DNA from: Micrasema longulum | Lineage: Eukaryota > Arthropoda > Insecta > Trichoptera > Brachycentridae | Assembly: GCA_022494885.1 (NCBI GenBank) | Contig: JAGVSM010001389.1 | Span: 124,001 to 188,000, forward strand | Direction: 5' to 3' | DNA: 64,000 nt | Part shown: positions 10,018 to 21,108 of the stretch, one piece after another | How the letters are laid out: each line of letters starts with the position of its first letter | How positions within the stretch are numbered: position 1 is the first letter of the stretch | Made by a program: the position numbers and the translations under genes | Notes under the pieces: model-generated | Databases searched by the model: none | Told to the model about the DNA's origin: nothing | Seen by the model: only the letters and a program-made list of their open reading frames with translations

Positions 10018-10107
10018 AAATAAATTGTGGAAGGTCGAGATTTGAACCACGGCCCTCCTGCTTCGTAGTCCGCGACACTGGGTACCCACGGGACCACAAC
10101 CCGCCTC
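10018..10107 (-). repeat. SINE family 4 head (tRNA-like), minus copy
   Basis: On the minus strand GCGGGTTGTGGTCCCGTGGG is followed by a degenerate B box (GGTTCAAATCTCGAC). Related to the copy at 6221. Confidence 0.55.
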
Positions 10108-10814
10108 AGTACTCAAACAATATTCAATGAGTTTCTCGCACCCGGATCCCATAATGTCTGTCCTTTATAATTTGTCAAACTCACTGTGAAAGGGGCAATG
10201 AAAGCAGTAGAGTTCAATTACAAAGACCTCGCGGCTTATGAAACTCAAAATCAGCAAAGCTAGTCGATTTTTAAATGTTTTTTTTATTTTTAGTATGAGA
10301 AAAACAGATAGGAAAACTCCTGGTCCTTAAAACTGTTTTTGAGTGTGTGGAAGTAGTAGTATATTGGTTTGTCTTTGCTCTTTTAAAAAAAATTATTTCG
10401 TTAAATATAGAGTTATATAGTATGCTTGATATCTAGTATTTATATTTTTTAACAATTGAATGCCCAAATACTTAATGTATAATAAAGTTTTAAATTAAAA
10501 AATCATAAGCATATCATTATAAATGAGGATAGAATTATAGAAGATACAGTCGCACAAAAAAACCAAAAATCTTAGAGTAATAACACGCCACTGCCTATTA
10601 AAGTCGCCCATACGGACAACCATTCTATAGTTATCAACCAGTTACTAAGTTAGCTACAGTTTACAGCTATACAACGGGCCGTAGGTACTCAGGTCGAGAA
10701 TTGCAAGCGCAAACCAAAACCGTCCGTTACACATTTGTTGTCGAACTAAAACCCAAACCAAAAATTTCAAACGCTTTTGTTCTATGCAATAGAGCTAAAG
10801 AGCTTCTCTAGTGA

Positions 10815-11340
10815 TTTTTATTTATTTATTTTTATTTGTATTTACTCGTTTAAAATTACACGCGTTTAAATATGAATTAACTTAATAAGGCTTTTAAGAC
10901 TGTGCCCGTGTCAAGCCATAATAATTAACAATAAAAAATACATAGTAAAATAAATTAAATTAAATTATAATGACATATGATGCAATAGAATAACAATCCA
11001 GAAAAATAAAGTATAAATAGTAAATAATAAAATTCCAAAGAAGGCAATGTAAAAAAAATAATCAGACATTAATATTAAAATACAAATTTAGATTCATACA
11101 TAACCAAATACAAAAAATAATAGAATCATTAAAATCAATCGAGAAAATAAAACAAAAACATAATTGAAATGATAATTGAGATGTGGTTTCTAGAAACTGA
11201 CTTTATACTATGGCATATAGTAAGAAATGAGAGTAATAAATAATATGCCAAATAATAGTTAGTACTAAATTAAATCATACAAAACAACATAGCGAAAAAA
11301 CTTTAAAATGTCAAGATGTATAAAAAATAAATAAAAGAAT
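10815..11340 (-). mobile_element. Non-LTR 3' end, minus strand, A-rich
   Basis: Opens on the plus strand with TTTATTTATTTTTATTTG (a reversed AAATAAA tail) and carries TGTGCCCGTGTCAAGCCATA, also present at 59350-59845 around a TTAA-flanked insertion. No reading frame remains. The uninterrupted TGTCAAGCC here serves as the empty site for that insertion. Confidence 0.55.
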
Positions 11341-11459
11341 GGAAGGAAAGCAGATTAGTCACTTTCTGCTAATCTCGAACTTGATTAATTTGAGGAATAG
11401 AATAGGGCTGCCATTAAAAAAAACAGAATCTCAAATTTGCGTTTTATATATTGTAAAAG

Positions 11460-12005
11460 TTAAAAAATGTATGAAGAGATGCCTAAATGTATGAAGAATG
11501 AAAAGAGTTTGAATGAATTTAAAAATAAATTTTATGTGTACTGTAAGATGATGTAATGAAAATAAGGAGAGGTCTCAGCAAAATGTACGTACGTGATATT
11601 TCCAAAGCATAAATTATGTCATACCGTACGTACGACTTTTGCTCAGAGACATCTCTTATTTATCGAACCGAGAGTGTTTAATATTTTGGAAGAACGTATT
11701 ATGCTCTCAAGGACAAAAAATATTTTTAAGAAAGGAGTTAAGGACTGGATTTTCCTTAGTGGGAGGGATTTGAGTAGGATACTCCTTGATGACTGTTTAC
11801 CATATTGATGTGCCATGTAATTTTTTATTTTTAAAAAATATTTTTTTATGTTTCTGATCCCACATTTGTGGTTATATATTCATGTGCCTGTGTCAACTAA
11901 TTGTTCGTCCCATCTCAACACAGAACTTTTAGTCCCATGGAGTTGGGCCATATGTCTCAAATAAAATACAGGAAACGTATGTATGTAAATAAATAAATAA
12001 ATAGA
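11460..12005 (+). mobile_element. Non-LTR retrotransposon 3' end (lineage 2)
   Basis: The coding remnant 11593-11808 includes T-T-F-A-Q-R-H-L-L-F-I-E-P-R-V-F-N and G-V-K-D-W-I-F-L-S-G-R-D-L. It matches the C-terminus at 55797-56123 almost word for word. The 3' UTR contains CCCATGGAGTTGGGCCATAT and ends in (AAAT)n. Truncated and inactive. Confidence 0.7.
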
Positions 12006-12947
12006 TATGGAATTAAAGTAAGTGTAAATATCAATTTATATACAAAGCTAACTTAAGCTATATATATAAATATATACGTCAAGTTATAATTTTATGTTTA
12101 ATAATAATAATAATAATACGTAGTTTATTATAAACATTAAAAATTTTAATCTTCTACATTTTTTATGTTAATAGATTTCTCTGGATTATGTGTAGTTTGC
12201 CTTACTAGGTACCATTTGTTTCAATGCAGAAACTTTTATGTGTAGAGCAAAATAAATAAAAACATGACTATCCACTAGTGGATTTATTTAAAAAAAAACA
12301 GATTTAAGTATTTTTTTCTTTTTATAAAGTGTATTTTAACCATATTTCAGAAGTGTACTTTGTTCGTAAATTAATAAAACCAAAAAAATTGTACGCACCT
12401 ATTACACAGTTTGCAAAGTAATCACTTGAACCAGCTAATGACAGGACATGAGCTTCGTAAATGCCTATAAAGTGTCCATCTCTGTTGTAATAAAATATAA
12501 TATCATATCAAAAACATATTGTTCCTACATATTAAGTCATTACAATTTTATTGTTTGGCCTTCTAAAGATATTTATTGTCCACAGATCTTGTGAGTAATA
12601 TTTTCCACTGAATGATTTTTATATTTACACAAAAGAGGACGCTGATTGTTACCATAAACTATAATATTGTTACACATATAAAAAAAAAGATTTCTATATT
12701 ACAAAATGGAAACAAAGTAAATAAGAGTAAGAGCGAACCTTGGAACTAGCAATGACGATTATTGTTATTTTTATTCGATTGCGTTAGCATTGAAAATTCA
12801 TCAAGGAAATTAAATCATTGCTGCGTCCAGGCGGATAAAGAATACAGTTTTGTGTGTGAAATAGAACCAGAACCCTGAACAAGTGTTTTCGACTCGATTG
12901 CTACGCTCAGGTAAAAATCCTAGAAATGGAAATCGAGCGGAGATAAG
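12005..12947. other. AT-rich intronic sequence with (TAA)n and MITE scraps
   Basis: Contains an (AAT)n microsatellite at about 12104-12117 and a family B inner fragment at 12430-12490 (CAGCTAATGACAGGACATGA...CATCTCTGTTGTAAT). Otherwise no support for any gene. Confidence 0.5.
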
Positions 12948-13008
12948 TCCGTCTCATTGTGTAGTGGTTGGCGCGTTTGCCTTCCATTCTTGAGGTCCTG
13001 GGTTTATT
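12948..13008 (+). repeat. SINE family 1 head fragment
   Basis: A tRNA-like head reading CTCATTGTGTAGTGGTTGGC, GCGTTTGCCTTCCATTC and TGAGGTCCTGGGTT, cut off at the B box by T-rich DNA. Confidence 0.6.
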
Positions 13009-13114
13009 TTTATTTTTTTTTTCCATTATAAACAAAGATTAATAATCAAAATAGTGTGACCACACTAGAGTGACACGTGCCGAGGACACTTGACAATACA
13101 CTTTAAAAAATATT

Positions 13115-13330
13115 TTCACATGTGAGACTAAACAAAGAAGACTTTCAAACATTACGTATTTAAGTTTATATTTAATTTATGTACACCTATATTATTTATA
13201 TTATAAAACGTACAGTAAAATAACAAAAACATAACATAAAACTATTCGAAATAGTTTGGGCAAATGAGACAATCCATTTTACTTCTACCCAGCTCCACTA
13301 TCCGTTTTTATAGCCTTTTTGAACATTTTC
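13115..13330 (-). mobile_element. Interspersed repeat shared with 22300-22520
   Basis: The minus-strand sequence AGCTGGGTAGAAGTAAAATG, GATTGTCTCATTTGCCCAAA, TAATATAGGTGTACAT recurs on the plus strand at 22300-22520. Probably the 3' part of another non-LTR element; no protein motif is decisive. Confidence 0.55.
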
Positions 13331-13547
13331 TGATTTCTTATTGTTTTAATAGACAGTAGAAGTAGACTATAAATTTTAATTGCATAATACTCAAAATCCC
13401 TCTGTCCGAAAGTGGTATTAGTTTGTATTCATTTAAGTTGTATTTGTGTTGAAGATATAGTGATTGTATTATTTGTATGTGTTGTATTTGATTCCTAGTA
13501 GAATGAACGTAAAAAAAATATTGTTTAAATTACAATATTTAATTGTT

Positions 13548-13632
13548 CCTGGACTGGCACCTGAAACGTAGGACTGATCATTTTACCATTTGGTTTACCA
13601 ATGCAGTACCAGTGAAAGGGGAGCGATGATTA
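13548..13632 (+). repeat. SINE family 1 body/tail fragment
   Basis: Contains CCTGGACTGGCACCTGAAACG, GACTGATCATTTTACC and the terminal GGTTTACCAATGCAGT, as in the full copies. Confidence 0.6.
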
Positions 13633-13649
13633 TGAGTTAAATAATAACT

Positions 13650-13970
13650 ATGATATTACGCTCAGTCTTTTTCGAAGTAGACGATAACGCCCCCTTATGG
13701 GCGCTGAAGGCCTTTAGGGGGGCGGTAGAAGGCCCAGAGAAAATTAAAGGGCATGGAAGCGGTCAAAGGGACGACGGAAAAAATGCCTTTAAAATTAGCT
13801 TTAAAATTATTTTAGGAAGCTACCAGATCTGTATATCCAACAGGATCTATAACAGGGCCACAGATAGTGGCGAGAAGCTCCATTCGGTAATCATAGAGGG
13901 GGAAACAAGGGGGCAAGACCACGGGATGTGTTCAGAAGATTGATTAGGATATCCGCAGCAGCAAGAAGGG
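13650..13970 (+). pseudogene. Unidentified coding-like repeat (shared with 19470-19650)
   Basis: GC-richer than its surroundings and open for 97 codons, with runs such as G-A-V-E-G-P-E-K-I-K-G. A segment from GGAAGCTACCAGATCTGTAT to GATATCCGCAGCAG recurs in opposite orientation at 19470-19640, so it belongs to a dispersed element. The two copies differ by gaps that change frame, and I recognise no domain. Most likely a fragment of a retroelement ORF or an uncoded repeat that happens to be open. Confidence 0.4.
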
Positions 13971-14286
13971 GACTCATCAAGATTAAAAACAAATAATTTG
14001 TCATTGAATTTACCATGACCTTATAACTGCGTAGTCCTGTGATCGGGGCTAACCCAAGAAGATTTTAAGCGCTGACGGATTGAAGGAAAAAAAAGTATCC
14101 CTTCCTGAAGGCGAAGATTCCCATCGCGATTGCCAAGAATCAAGAAGAGCGTTTAAAGACATTTTATATCTGATTGAGACATTTCTTCAGTTGGGAGTAG
14201 ACGGACGCCACCAATAACAGAAGAACGCTTTCTTTTTAAAACATCGCGGGGCAAAACCACCTATTAAATATGTAAATATTTTACCT

Positions 14287-14347
14287 GGATCTTGCGGGGA
14301 ATTGAATCCAGGACCTCAGAAACGGTAGGCAACCGCGCTAACCAGTA
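14287..14347 (-). repeat. SINE family 1 head fragment
   Basis: The minus strand reads a tRNA-like head with GTTAGCGCGGTTGCCTACCG and TCCTGGATTCAATTCCCCGC, a mutated B box. Confidence 0.55.
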
Positions 14348-14384
14348 TCTATGCCATATCATTGTCATATCTTATTATTTTTCT

Positions 14385-14775
14385 TTTTTCGCTCCCAAGT
14401 GTAGCATGTGGACATCGTCGGACGCGTCACTAAATTCGTCGTCGACGGCCTCTCAGGATGGCAGAAGTCCGCAGGTGTGAGGTTGGGTTAAGGCTCTCCT
14501 GAGGCATCCACACCGCGTGTCCAAGCCAGCTCCATCGCCGCACCCTCAGGACTCAGGTTCTCGGACTTCAGTGTTAGTTATAAAATCGAACCACTTTATA
14601 CCTTATATTCTCCTCCAAGCACTTACTCTCAAAACTCTTGAGAAGAAGTTTGGTGCCATTGTCATTTTGACCGAGATGAAACAAGTTAGGAAATGCGGAA
14701 GTATAGACATATACAGGGCTTATGACCTGTCATTAGCTGGCTTAAGTGATCACTTTACTATTCTGCCAATGTAAT
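14385..14775. other. GC-rich block and family B inner fragment
   Basis: 14385-14570 is unusually GC-rich (GTCGGACGCGTCACTAAATT, CGCAGGTGTGAGGTTGGG), coding-like, but I could not assign a protein. 14705-14770 is the inner part of family B (ACAGGGCTTATGACCTGTCA, GGCTTAAGTGATCACTTTAC). Confidence 0.4.
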
Positions 14776-15337
14776 ATAAATATTTTTCCGAATACCTACA
14801 CTGCCTTAATAAGATATTCATATAATGTGTTTGTTGTTATGTTTTTCGGTTGGTTAAATCGAAAACATGGGATTAAAGATCAATTTGAAGATAATACATG
14901 ATATCCGAATGGACAGGCGTGGGCGAAATGGGTTTTTTACGCGCTGTTAAGTAAATATTTTTATTAATCCAATTTAATGATTAGATTTAGTAGTTATATG
15001 AGCATAGACAACAAGGACGCCATACATTACATAATAGTGATGGAAAATTAAATTAGCATTGTGGATTTATAATACATACATTTAGTTTTATTAGTAAATT
15101 AGTCAATATTTTGAGTATGTCAAATTCTTAACCCTTTTAGGATTTCATTTAAAAATACCAATATCTCAACTGAGATGGAGGAATTATTTTTTGTTTATTT
15201 ATTATAAATATATATATATACATTGGAACCTATTTTTAAACGGGTGATACGTTCCACGCGTTTAGGTTTCTGTAAAAAAAAGTGTTCGGTTCGGTTAAAA
15301 AAACAATAAAAACAATCCTAAGAAAAGAACGAAAAAA

Positions 15338-15465
15338 ATTCGGCCTCGTGATGTATTGGTCAGCGCGTTTGCCTACCATGCAAGAGGTCGCGGGTTCGAT
15401 TCTTGACCTGGCTGATACGTATTTTAAATGGTGTTTTCACATTCGAATATTTCATAGTCTCTGTA
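15338..15465 (+). repeat. SINE family 1, head and part of body
   Basis: A clear tRNA-like head: CCTCGTGATGTATTGGTCAG, CGCGTTTGCCTACCATGCAA, GGTCGCGGGTTCGATTC, followed by GGTGTTTTCACATTCGAATA. The tail is replaced by the TACCG-rich repeat. Confidence 0.75.
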
Positions 15466-15618
15466 CATTAATACCGTAATTTACGATTTTTTACGGTAAT
15501 TTTCGGCAAGAAACGAATTAAACGTACTAATTTTTATTTTTCAAAATCATTTTAATATTTATAATAATTTATTGGTAAAAGATAAAAGTGTATTTAGTAT
15601 TTGTATGTTGGTGTAGTG

Positions 15619-15662
15619 GTGTCCTGATGAAGAGACGGGTACATCTCGAAACCGGTAGACAT
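15619..15662 (+). ncRNA. Hammerhead-ribozyme-like motif (off-consensus)
   Basis: Reading 5' to 3': GTGTC (stem I strand), CTGATGA (core box at 15624-15630), one extra A, GAGACG-GGTA-CATCTC hairpin (stem II position), GAAA (15648-15651), a self-complementary ACCGGT as a minimal stem III, A as cleavage-site base, then GACAT pairing with GTGTC. This is the layout of type I hammerheads with a tiny stem III known from Penelope-like elements. The extra A between the core box and stem II departs from the consensus, so activity is doubtful. Confidence 0.3.
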
Positions 15663-16611
15663 AAAAAGTCGGAAGTGGTTAAATTCAATTATTCACTAAC
15701 ATTAAAATGGTGAAGTACGTATCGCAAGCAAATAATGTTTCCATTTAGTGAAACATTGATTATTTATGAATGCTGAAGAATGCGCCTGCCTTATGCAATG
15801 GTCCTGGAAAGGTCACCCTATAAATAGTCGGGAAAATATCATCTGAAGACTTCCAGACGGCCAGCTTAGCATAGGCACTGCCATTAGCATTAGCATTGTG
15901 AAATTATAATTAATTGACAATGGCAATAGCACTTGCTTATTTATTTATTTATTCTTTATTTATTAAAAGAAAACAACAGCCCTTACAACAAAAAAAAAAT
16001 ATTTACAAATAAACTAAAAATATAGGCCATATATAGTATTCTATACATGACTAAATACAATGTCAAAAAAAGAAGACGAAAAGCGTGCATTGAAATAGCT
16101 GCTCCGCATCATTCCACACGTAAAAAATAAATAAAATATTACAACAATAATGAAATAATAAAAAATTAAAAGATAAAATTTTAAAAATCAGTCTGAAGAT
16201 GCCCATTAGAGGGTGAAAGCGCTAATTGGTCAAAATAAAAAAGTGGAAGTGTACCAAGTATTTTTTAAATTAATAACTTATATGGAAATATAAGTTATTA
16301 CATCATTGCAATGGAATTCCATCAAGAATTGTCAATAAATAAGTTAAATGGAAAAAAAATATTGTTTATTCGGACTTAAAAATCCTTTAGCCGGCGGATC
16401 CATACGGAGTAATACGGAGCTATCAGTCCTCCCATCTTTCTTCTTTCAAACAGGAGAAAATAATTACAATATTAAAGTGTACAAAAAATAAAATATTAGG
16501 TAGGTACAGTTAGACTAAATTATAATTATTATTTTTAATTAGGGTTCTTATCACAATACCAAAGAAAAAGTAAAGATCGGAGGAATGCGAAGTCACAAAA
16601 TTCAATTTTAT

Positions 16612-16846
16612 CATCATCATTCCTTTTCGGAGCTGCATTGGTAAACCAATCGCAGCGTATCTTGATCATTTCATTACATACAGATAAGGTGATCAGTCTT
16701 ACGCTTGAGATACCAGTCTAGGGACTATGAAATATTCCAGTGTAAAAAACCCTTTAAAATAATATTTCGTATCAACCACGCTGGGAATCGAACCCGAGAC
16801 CCCTTGCATGGTAGGCAAGTGCGCTGACCATTACACCACGAGGCCT
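16612..16846 (-). repeat. SINE family 1, near full length
   Basis: About 235 bp on the minus strand: head with A box (GTGTAATGGTCAGCGC) and B box (GGTTCGATTCC), body with CAGTGTAAAAAACCC...GTCTCTAGACTGG-like words, AAGCGTAAGACTGATCACCT, then GATACGCTGCGATTGG, ending in TGATGATGAT repeats. This and 58915-59153 are the best templates for the family. Confidence 0.8.
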
Positions 16847-17079
16847 AACTTAATACAAGGCGGTAAAAAATATTACGAAATGGAAAAAAAAACATAATAC
16901 CTGTATCTGAATGCGAGAGGTAAAATATGGTAACTCCAAATATGATGAAATTGAGTTATTACTATGTCGAAATCATTTTTTTTTTCCTGTTTTGCATGGT
17001 AAATAGCATTAAATAGCGTCATAGTAATTTATTTAATAACAAATATATCTTATTATTTTTTTATTGTAACTCCACACCA

Positions 17080-17796
17080 AATTAGAGGTAAGGAACAATA
17101 AGAAAACATAATAGAAAATATTCAAAACAAATTTATAAAGTACCTAAAATACAAAACCGGTATTTCTTATGTATTAACTCTCGCTGCCTCCACCTACCGT
17201 GGAATCACTTTTCTACAATACCGCAGAGTGAGTGCGGACCAACTACTGCTTCACAAAATTATGACAGGAATAGTTGACTGTGGAGAACTAATTAGTTTAA
17301 TAACAACACATGTGCCAGCTAGGATTTGTAGACGGTACCCCCTGTTTCTTGTACCAATAAATAAAACATCGTATGTTAAAAATGATTTTTTTCGTAGGAC
17401 TTTTTCAGTGTACAATACAAAATTTTCAGATGTACGAGTAGATTACACAAACATCACTCTGTCAGATTAAAAATTTACACTAAAAATGCATTATGTACCT
17501 TAGTAGACATTGTAATAATAAATATGGATCCTCTCTTCAAGCATCCTTGTCGTAATCCCGCCCAATTTACAATAACTTACTGTTCTTTTGATTATTGAAA
17601 AATATATACGAGTACATGAAAGTAACATTTTTATACGTATTAACTTAGAATATGTAATATATTTTCTTTACTCACTTTATATACTTTGTGGAAATCTGGT
17701 ATTGGTTCTGAGTTTATACAATATATCTGTTTGTTTACTATAAGTATGTATGTAGAACTGTTGATTTCCCAAATAAAATAAATAAAAATAAAATAC
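17080..17796 (+). mobile_element. Non-LTR retrotransposon 3' end (lineage 3)
   Basis: The coding remnant runs from N-K-F-I-K-Y-L-K-Y-K-T-G through L-A-A-S-T-Y-R-G to L-L-H-K-I-M-T-G-I-V-D-C-G and a stop near 17470. This is the hydrophobic and basic pattern of a CR1/Jockey ORF2 C-terminus. It is followed by a 3' UTR and an (AAATA)n tail at 17775-17796. Truncated. Confidence 0.6.
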
Positions 17797-18236
17797 AGTA
17801 CTCCCACAGATTTTTAAAAAGTGTAATTTTTGTAATACATTTATGAAAACAAATTTACTTTAAAGTCTCTCATTGAAAAATACAAAATGCTGAAAGTATG
17901 AAAAATCACTTATTTGTCTCCTGAAAAGTTGGATTTTTGGAGATACTGTAGTTTACCTCTCGCGTACAGATGTTATGAAGGAAAAAAAATGATAAAATTT
18001 AAACTTTACCTCAAGCCATCGTCATTTTCGTATCCAAACTTGGTGATGCACAGGGCACTAGATTGGCACTCCAACTGCAGCGTATCTAGGGGTTCTGATT
18101 CTATTTCACAAACAGAATTGTATTTTTTTATCCGCCTGGACACAGAGATACACAATATATTGTATTAGATATTTTGGTTTTTATGTTTATACTAGCTTTT
18201 ATGAAGAAATGAGTTGAACCGTTTAACAATAAAAAT

Positions 18237-18269
18237 CTTCCCGATAAAATAACATATTTTATCGGGAAG
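18237..18269. repeat. Perfect 15-bp hairpin
   Basis: CTTCCCGATAAAATA and its exact reverse complement separated by ACA. Not followed by a gene; probably part of a repeat that also carries AAAAGTAGCCTGATCGAT. Confidence 0.9.
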
Positions 18270-18429
18270 AAGATAAAAAGTAGCCTGATCGATTGTCGAC
18301 CCTCCAACTATCTCTATGCAAAAAAATGACGATCCATTAGTCTATGGCGAGGTGACATGGCATAGTTATTTTATTTAAATATTAATTCATTTTTCTACTG
18401 AAAATTTTCCCGAGGGAGTGATATTTTTC

Positions 18430-18565
18430 TCGGGATGAAAGCTCGTGTCGGTTTGTTTTTTGATTTCCTCGTAAATAAATACAGTTTACTGGAGAAAAAT
18501 CGGCGTTTACTATAAAAATTAATACAATATATTGCATTTGCAAAATATTAAGGAGTCCAACCGTC
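18430..18565 (-). mobile_element. Repeat family A fragment
   Basis: Shares GCTCGTGTCGGTTTGTTTTT, CTCGTAAATAAATACAG, TATTGCATTTGCAAAATA with the copies at 44115 and 63592. Flanked on the right by the 18563 short repeats. Confidence 0.65.
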
Positions 18566-18840
18566 CATGCGCTCAGTAGCTGCAAGACTTGTAATCTAAC
18601 GTCTATTTCAATAAATTTGTTTTTTATTTAGTTTTTTAAAATATCACTTAAACTCTAAACTTCATGGTCACATAAAATAAAAATAAAAAATGCAAAAAAG
18701 GGCTAGATTACTTAATGTCCATGCGCTCTGTAGCTGCAAGACGTGCTGTAATCTAGCTCCTGTATATCATAATTCGAGACGAGAAACTAGAATCCCAATC
18801 GTCCATCCGCTCTGTAGCTGCACGTGCTGGGATATTTATT
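18563..18840 (+). repeat. Three dispersed copies of a ~40-bp motif
   Basis: GTCCATGCGCTCTGTAGCTG followed by CAAGACGTGCTGTAATCTAG occurs at about 18563, 18717 and 18799, with decreasing length and some changes. Spacing is irregular (about 154 and 82 bp). Confidence 0.7.
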
Positions 18841-19469
18841 TTTGTACAGCGCCCTTGAGGTGATTTTCACAAAAAAGGCGCTATATAAATTATCCAAATA
18901 TATATATATATACACTTTTCATCTCTTCGGCTTCGGCTATGACGGTAAAGAAAAATACATCTTTCCAAAAAGTATTTTCTTGAGGGAGTGATATTTTTTT
19001 CTGAATGAAAAGTAGCCTATGACACTTCTCAGCTCTCCGGCTATCCTGTGCTAAAAATGACGTGGATCGATGTGATTTGTGAAACAGACAAACACACTTT
19101 CGCATTTATAATTTTATATTATGGATTATGAAACTTTCGAACCCCGCATTTATTCCGCTGCCTGACTGCGGATTCCTGATCGATAACTCGTCTCCGACGA
19201 GGAGTGTGAAGTGCGGCAGGGTCAAGGTTTGCAGCTCAAAATAACCACGGGTGGTTGGCAGATGGCAGGGTCCCTTTGCTGGCTACAGTTTCCCAGACTC
19301 ATACGTAGTAACGATCTTAAAGAAATCAGGAATCGCCAACAACTTCTGGAGTATTTATTTCTACAAACAAACAAAAAAACCATCACGCCCTTTCCGCGTT
19401 GGAGTAGGCATAGTAGATAGAACGCCACATCAATCTGTCTTCGCATACTAAAAGTGATAAAAATTAACT

Positions 19470-19650
19470 TGTTTTTAATATTGTTGATTCCCCCTCGCCC
19501 TGCTGCGGATATCCCAATCAATCTTCTGAATACATTCTGTGATCTTGTCTCATTCTCTCTCTCTATAAATAGCGGATAAATCTTCTTACGTGGCTTTTTT
19601 GTAGGTCCTGTCGGATATACAGATCTGGTGGCTTCCAAAAATAATTTCAA
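19470..19650 (-). pseudogene. Second copy of the coding-like repeat of 13818-13970
   Basis: In reverse complement: GGAAGCCACCAGATCTGTAT ... CAGAAGATTGATTGGGATAT, CCGCAGCAGGGCGAGG. It aligns with 13818-13970 with gaps. A poly-A stretch on its right side (19657-19671) is compatible with insertion by retrotransposition. No domain recognised. Confidence 0.45.
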
Positions 19651-19699
19651 GGCTTTAAAAAAAAAAAAAAAATTTCGACGAATTGATCATGTCCAATCA

Positions 19700-19915
19700 A
19701 TTTAACCTCAGTCAGTGAAGAATTCACTTCTCTCCTTTCTTCAATCCAATGAAGTACATATAATGTTCTTTGGGAAATTCTTCTTTCAGCACAAAAGAAG
19801 CCAAGGTTACCAGATTACAGAGAACTCCTTCGGGCAATTTTTTCGGGCAGCATCGAGCAATTATTCCTTGTATGTGGTCACTGCCAAGGAGACTTAAGTC
19901 TTCAGATGCAGTGTG
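19700..19915 (+). repeat. Dispersed repeat shared with 53445-53700
   Basis: GTGAAGAATTCACTTC, TCAATCCAATGAAGTACATA, TCTTTCAGCACAAA, ATTACAGAGA and CAAGGAGACTTA occur in the same order in both places. The 53.5-kb copy stays open for 64 codons and this one for 60, but the translations are dissimilar enough that selection on protein is not evident. Confidence 0.55.
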
Positions 19916-20130
19916 CGATATGTAGTAAGCAAGCTGTCTTTGAATACAGACCTCGCTTCCTCTTCATTCATACATCTCCTCATGCACGCACGCCGATTGT
20001 TCCAACTATCGACATGTTCAACTTCAAGTATTTGTTGAATTTGGTCATGTCACGTTTTTTCTTTCTCTTCCTCGTTTTCTACATTCTATATCAACATTCG
20101 CATCGTAAATCTTTTTTGACGTTTTTTCGC
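19916..20130 (-). pseudogene. RTE-type ORF2 C-terminal remnant
   Basis: The minus strand encodes the same tail as 40829-41119: C-R-K-R-G-R-x-R-K, then N-N-R-R-A-C-M-R-R-C-M-N and E-E-A-R-S-V-F. Frames are broken by indels. Such basic tails with a G-R-P-R-K-T-W motif end many insect retrotransposon ORFs. Confidence 0.65.
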
Positions 20131-20229
20131 TGTCCAAACCAACGTAGAACACCTTTCAACCAGCCAACAATGATTAAATTACATATTGAAGATAAGATCG
20201 AAACAGACAAGTGAAGTTTCCAAATAATA

Positions 20230-21105
20230 ATCATACAAATAAAATGATGGTACATTCTTAAATATGTGCATGCGTATATAAGTAAGAGGTTGTATTTAGG
20301 TGTATTTGCATGATAGTAAAAGTTCGGGTGTGTGTAAGCGTATGTATCATTAAAAAGCAAGTGGGATTGTATCGCAGCCAGATAGAATCAATCACAATTT
20401 ATTTTTATATAAATTAAGAGGCATGTTGAATATACAACTACGAGTACATACGTAGGTACTAACTATGCACGACACTCTCCTATTCCGCGTTTACATTCCT
20501 TAGCCAACAAATTTACTTGTGATATAGACATTTTTAATACGACAATTATCCATTTTAAAACATTCTTAAATGCACTGTTTAAAACTAATTATTAATGTCA
20601 TAATAAAACTTTCTTTTTCATACATTTTTTTCTCTGTTTTTGATGTGTATTATTATTTATTATTATCCTTTTTCTGAAATTAATGTATCAAATATTTTTG
20701 TGTACCAGATATTATGATATTATCTTATATATACTTACTGTAAACTAATTTTTATTATTTGTTTTTAACAATAATTTGTCAATACCATTTTTTTTATACG
20801 TATAAGTATATGTAAATATATGTATTTTTTTGTTTAAATTCTTTACGATTTGCTTTTTAATTCAATTACTTTTCTTTTATCCATTTTTTTTTCTTTTTTA
20901 CTATGTAAAGTTTCACTTTTTATTTTGCATGGCAGTATGCTTTTTATTGTTTCTACATGTATACAAAAAAGCGTTGTTTATCTTTTAAATTATTACTTAC
21001 TAGGTTTGTACTTACCTGTATATTTTTTGTAAATGCCCCTTGGGCGTATTGTAAAATTAAATTAAAAAAAATAAAAAATAAAATATCGATATATGAAAAC
21101 AAGAA
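20230..21105. other. AT-rich sequence, no recognised gene
   Basis: T-rich and A-rich runs and short open frames made of low-complexity residues only. The end near 21030-21085 (TGCCCCTTGGGCGTATTGTA then AAATTAAATTAAAAAAAATA) looks like a LINE 3' terminus on the plus strand. Confidence 0.45.
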
Positions 21106-21108
21106 TGA

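Noticed and set aside
15619..15662. Calling a functional hammerhead ribozyme
   Set aside because: One extra base separates the core box from stem II, and the stem III is only a self-complementary hexamer. It is reported only as hammerhead-like.
19222..19650. 142-codon minus-strand ORF as a gene
   Set aside because: It runs through a repeat shared with 13.8 kb and a poly-T/poly-A region, has no domain, and overlaps opposite-strand frames equally open.
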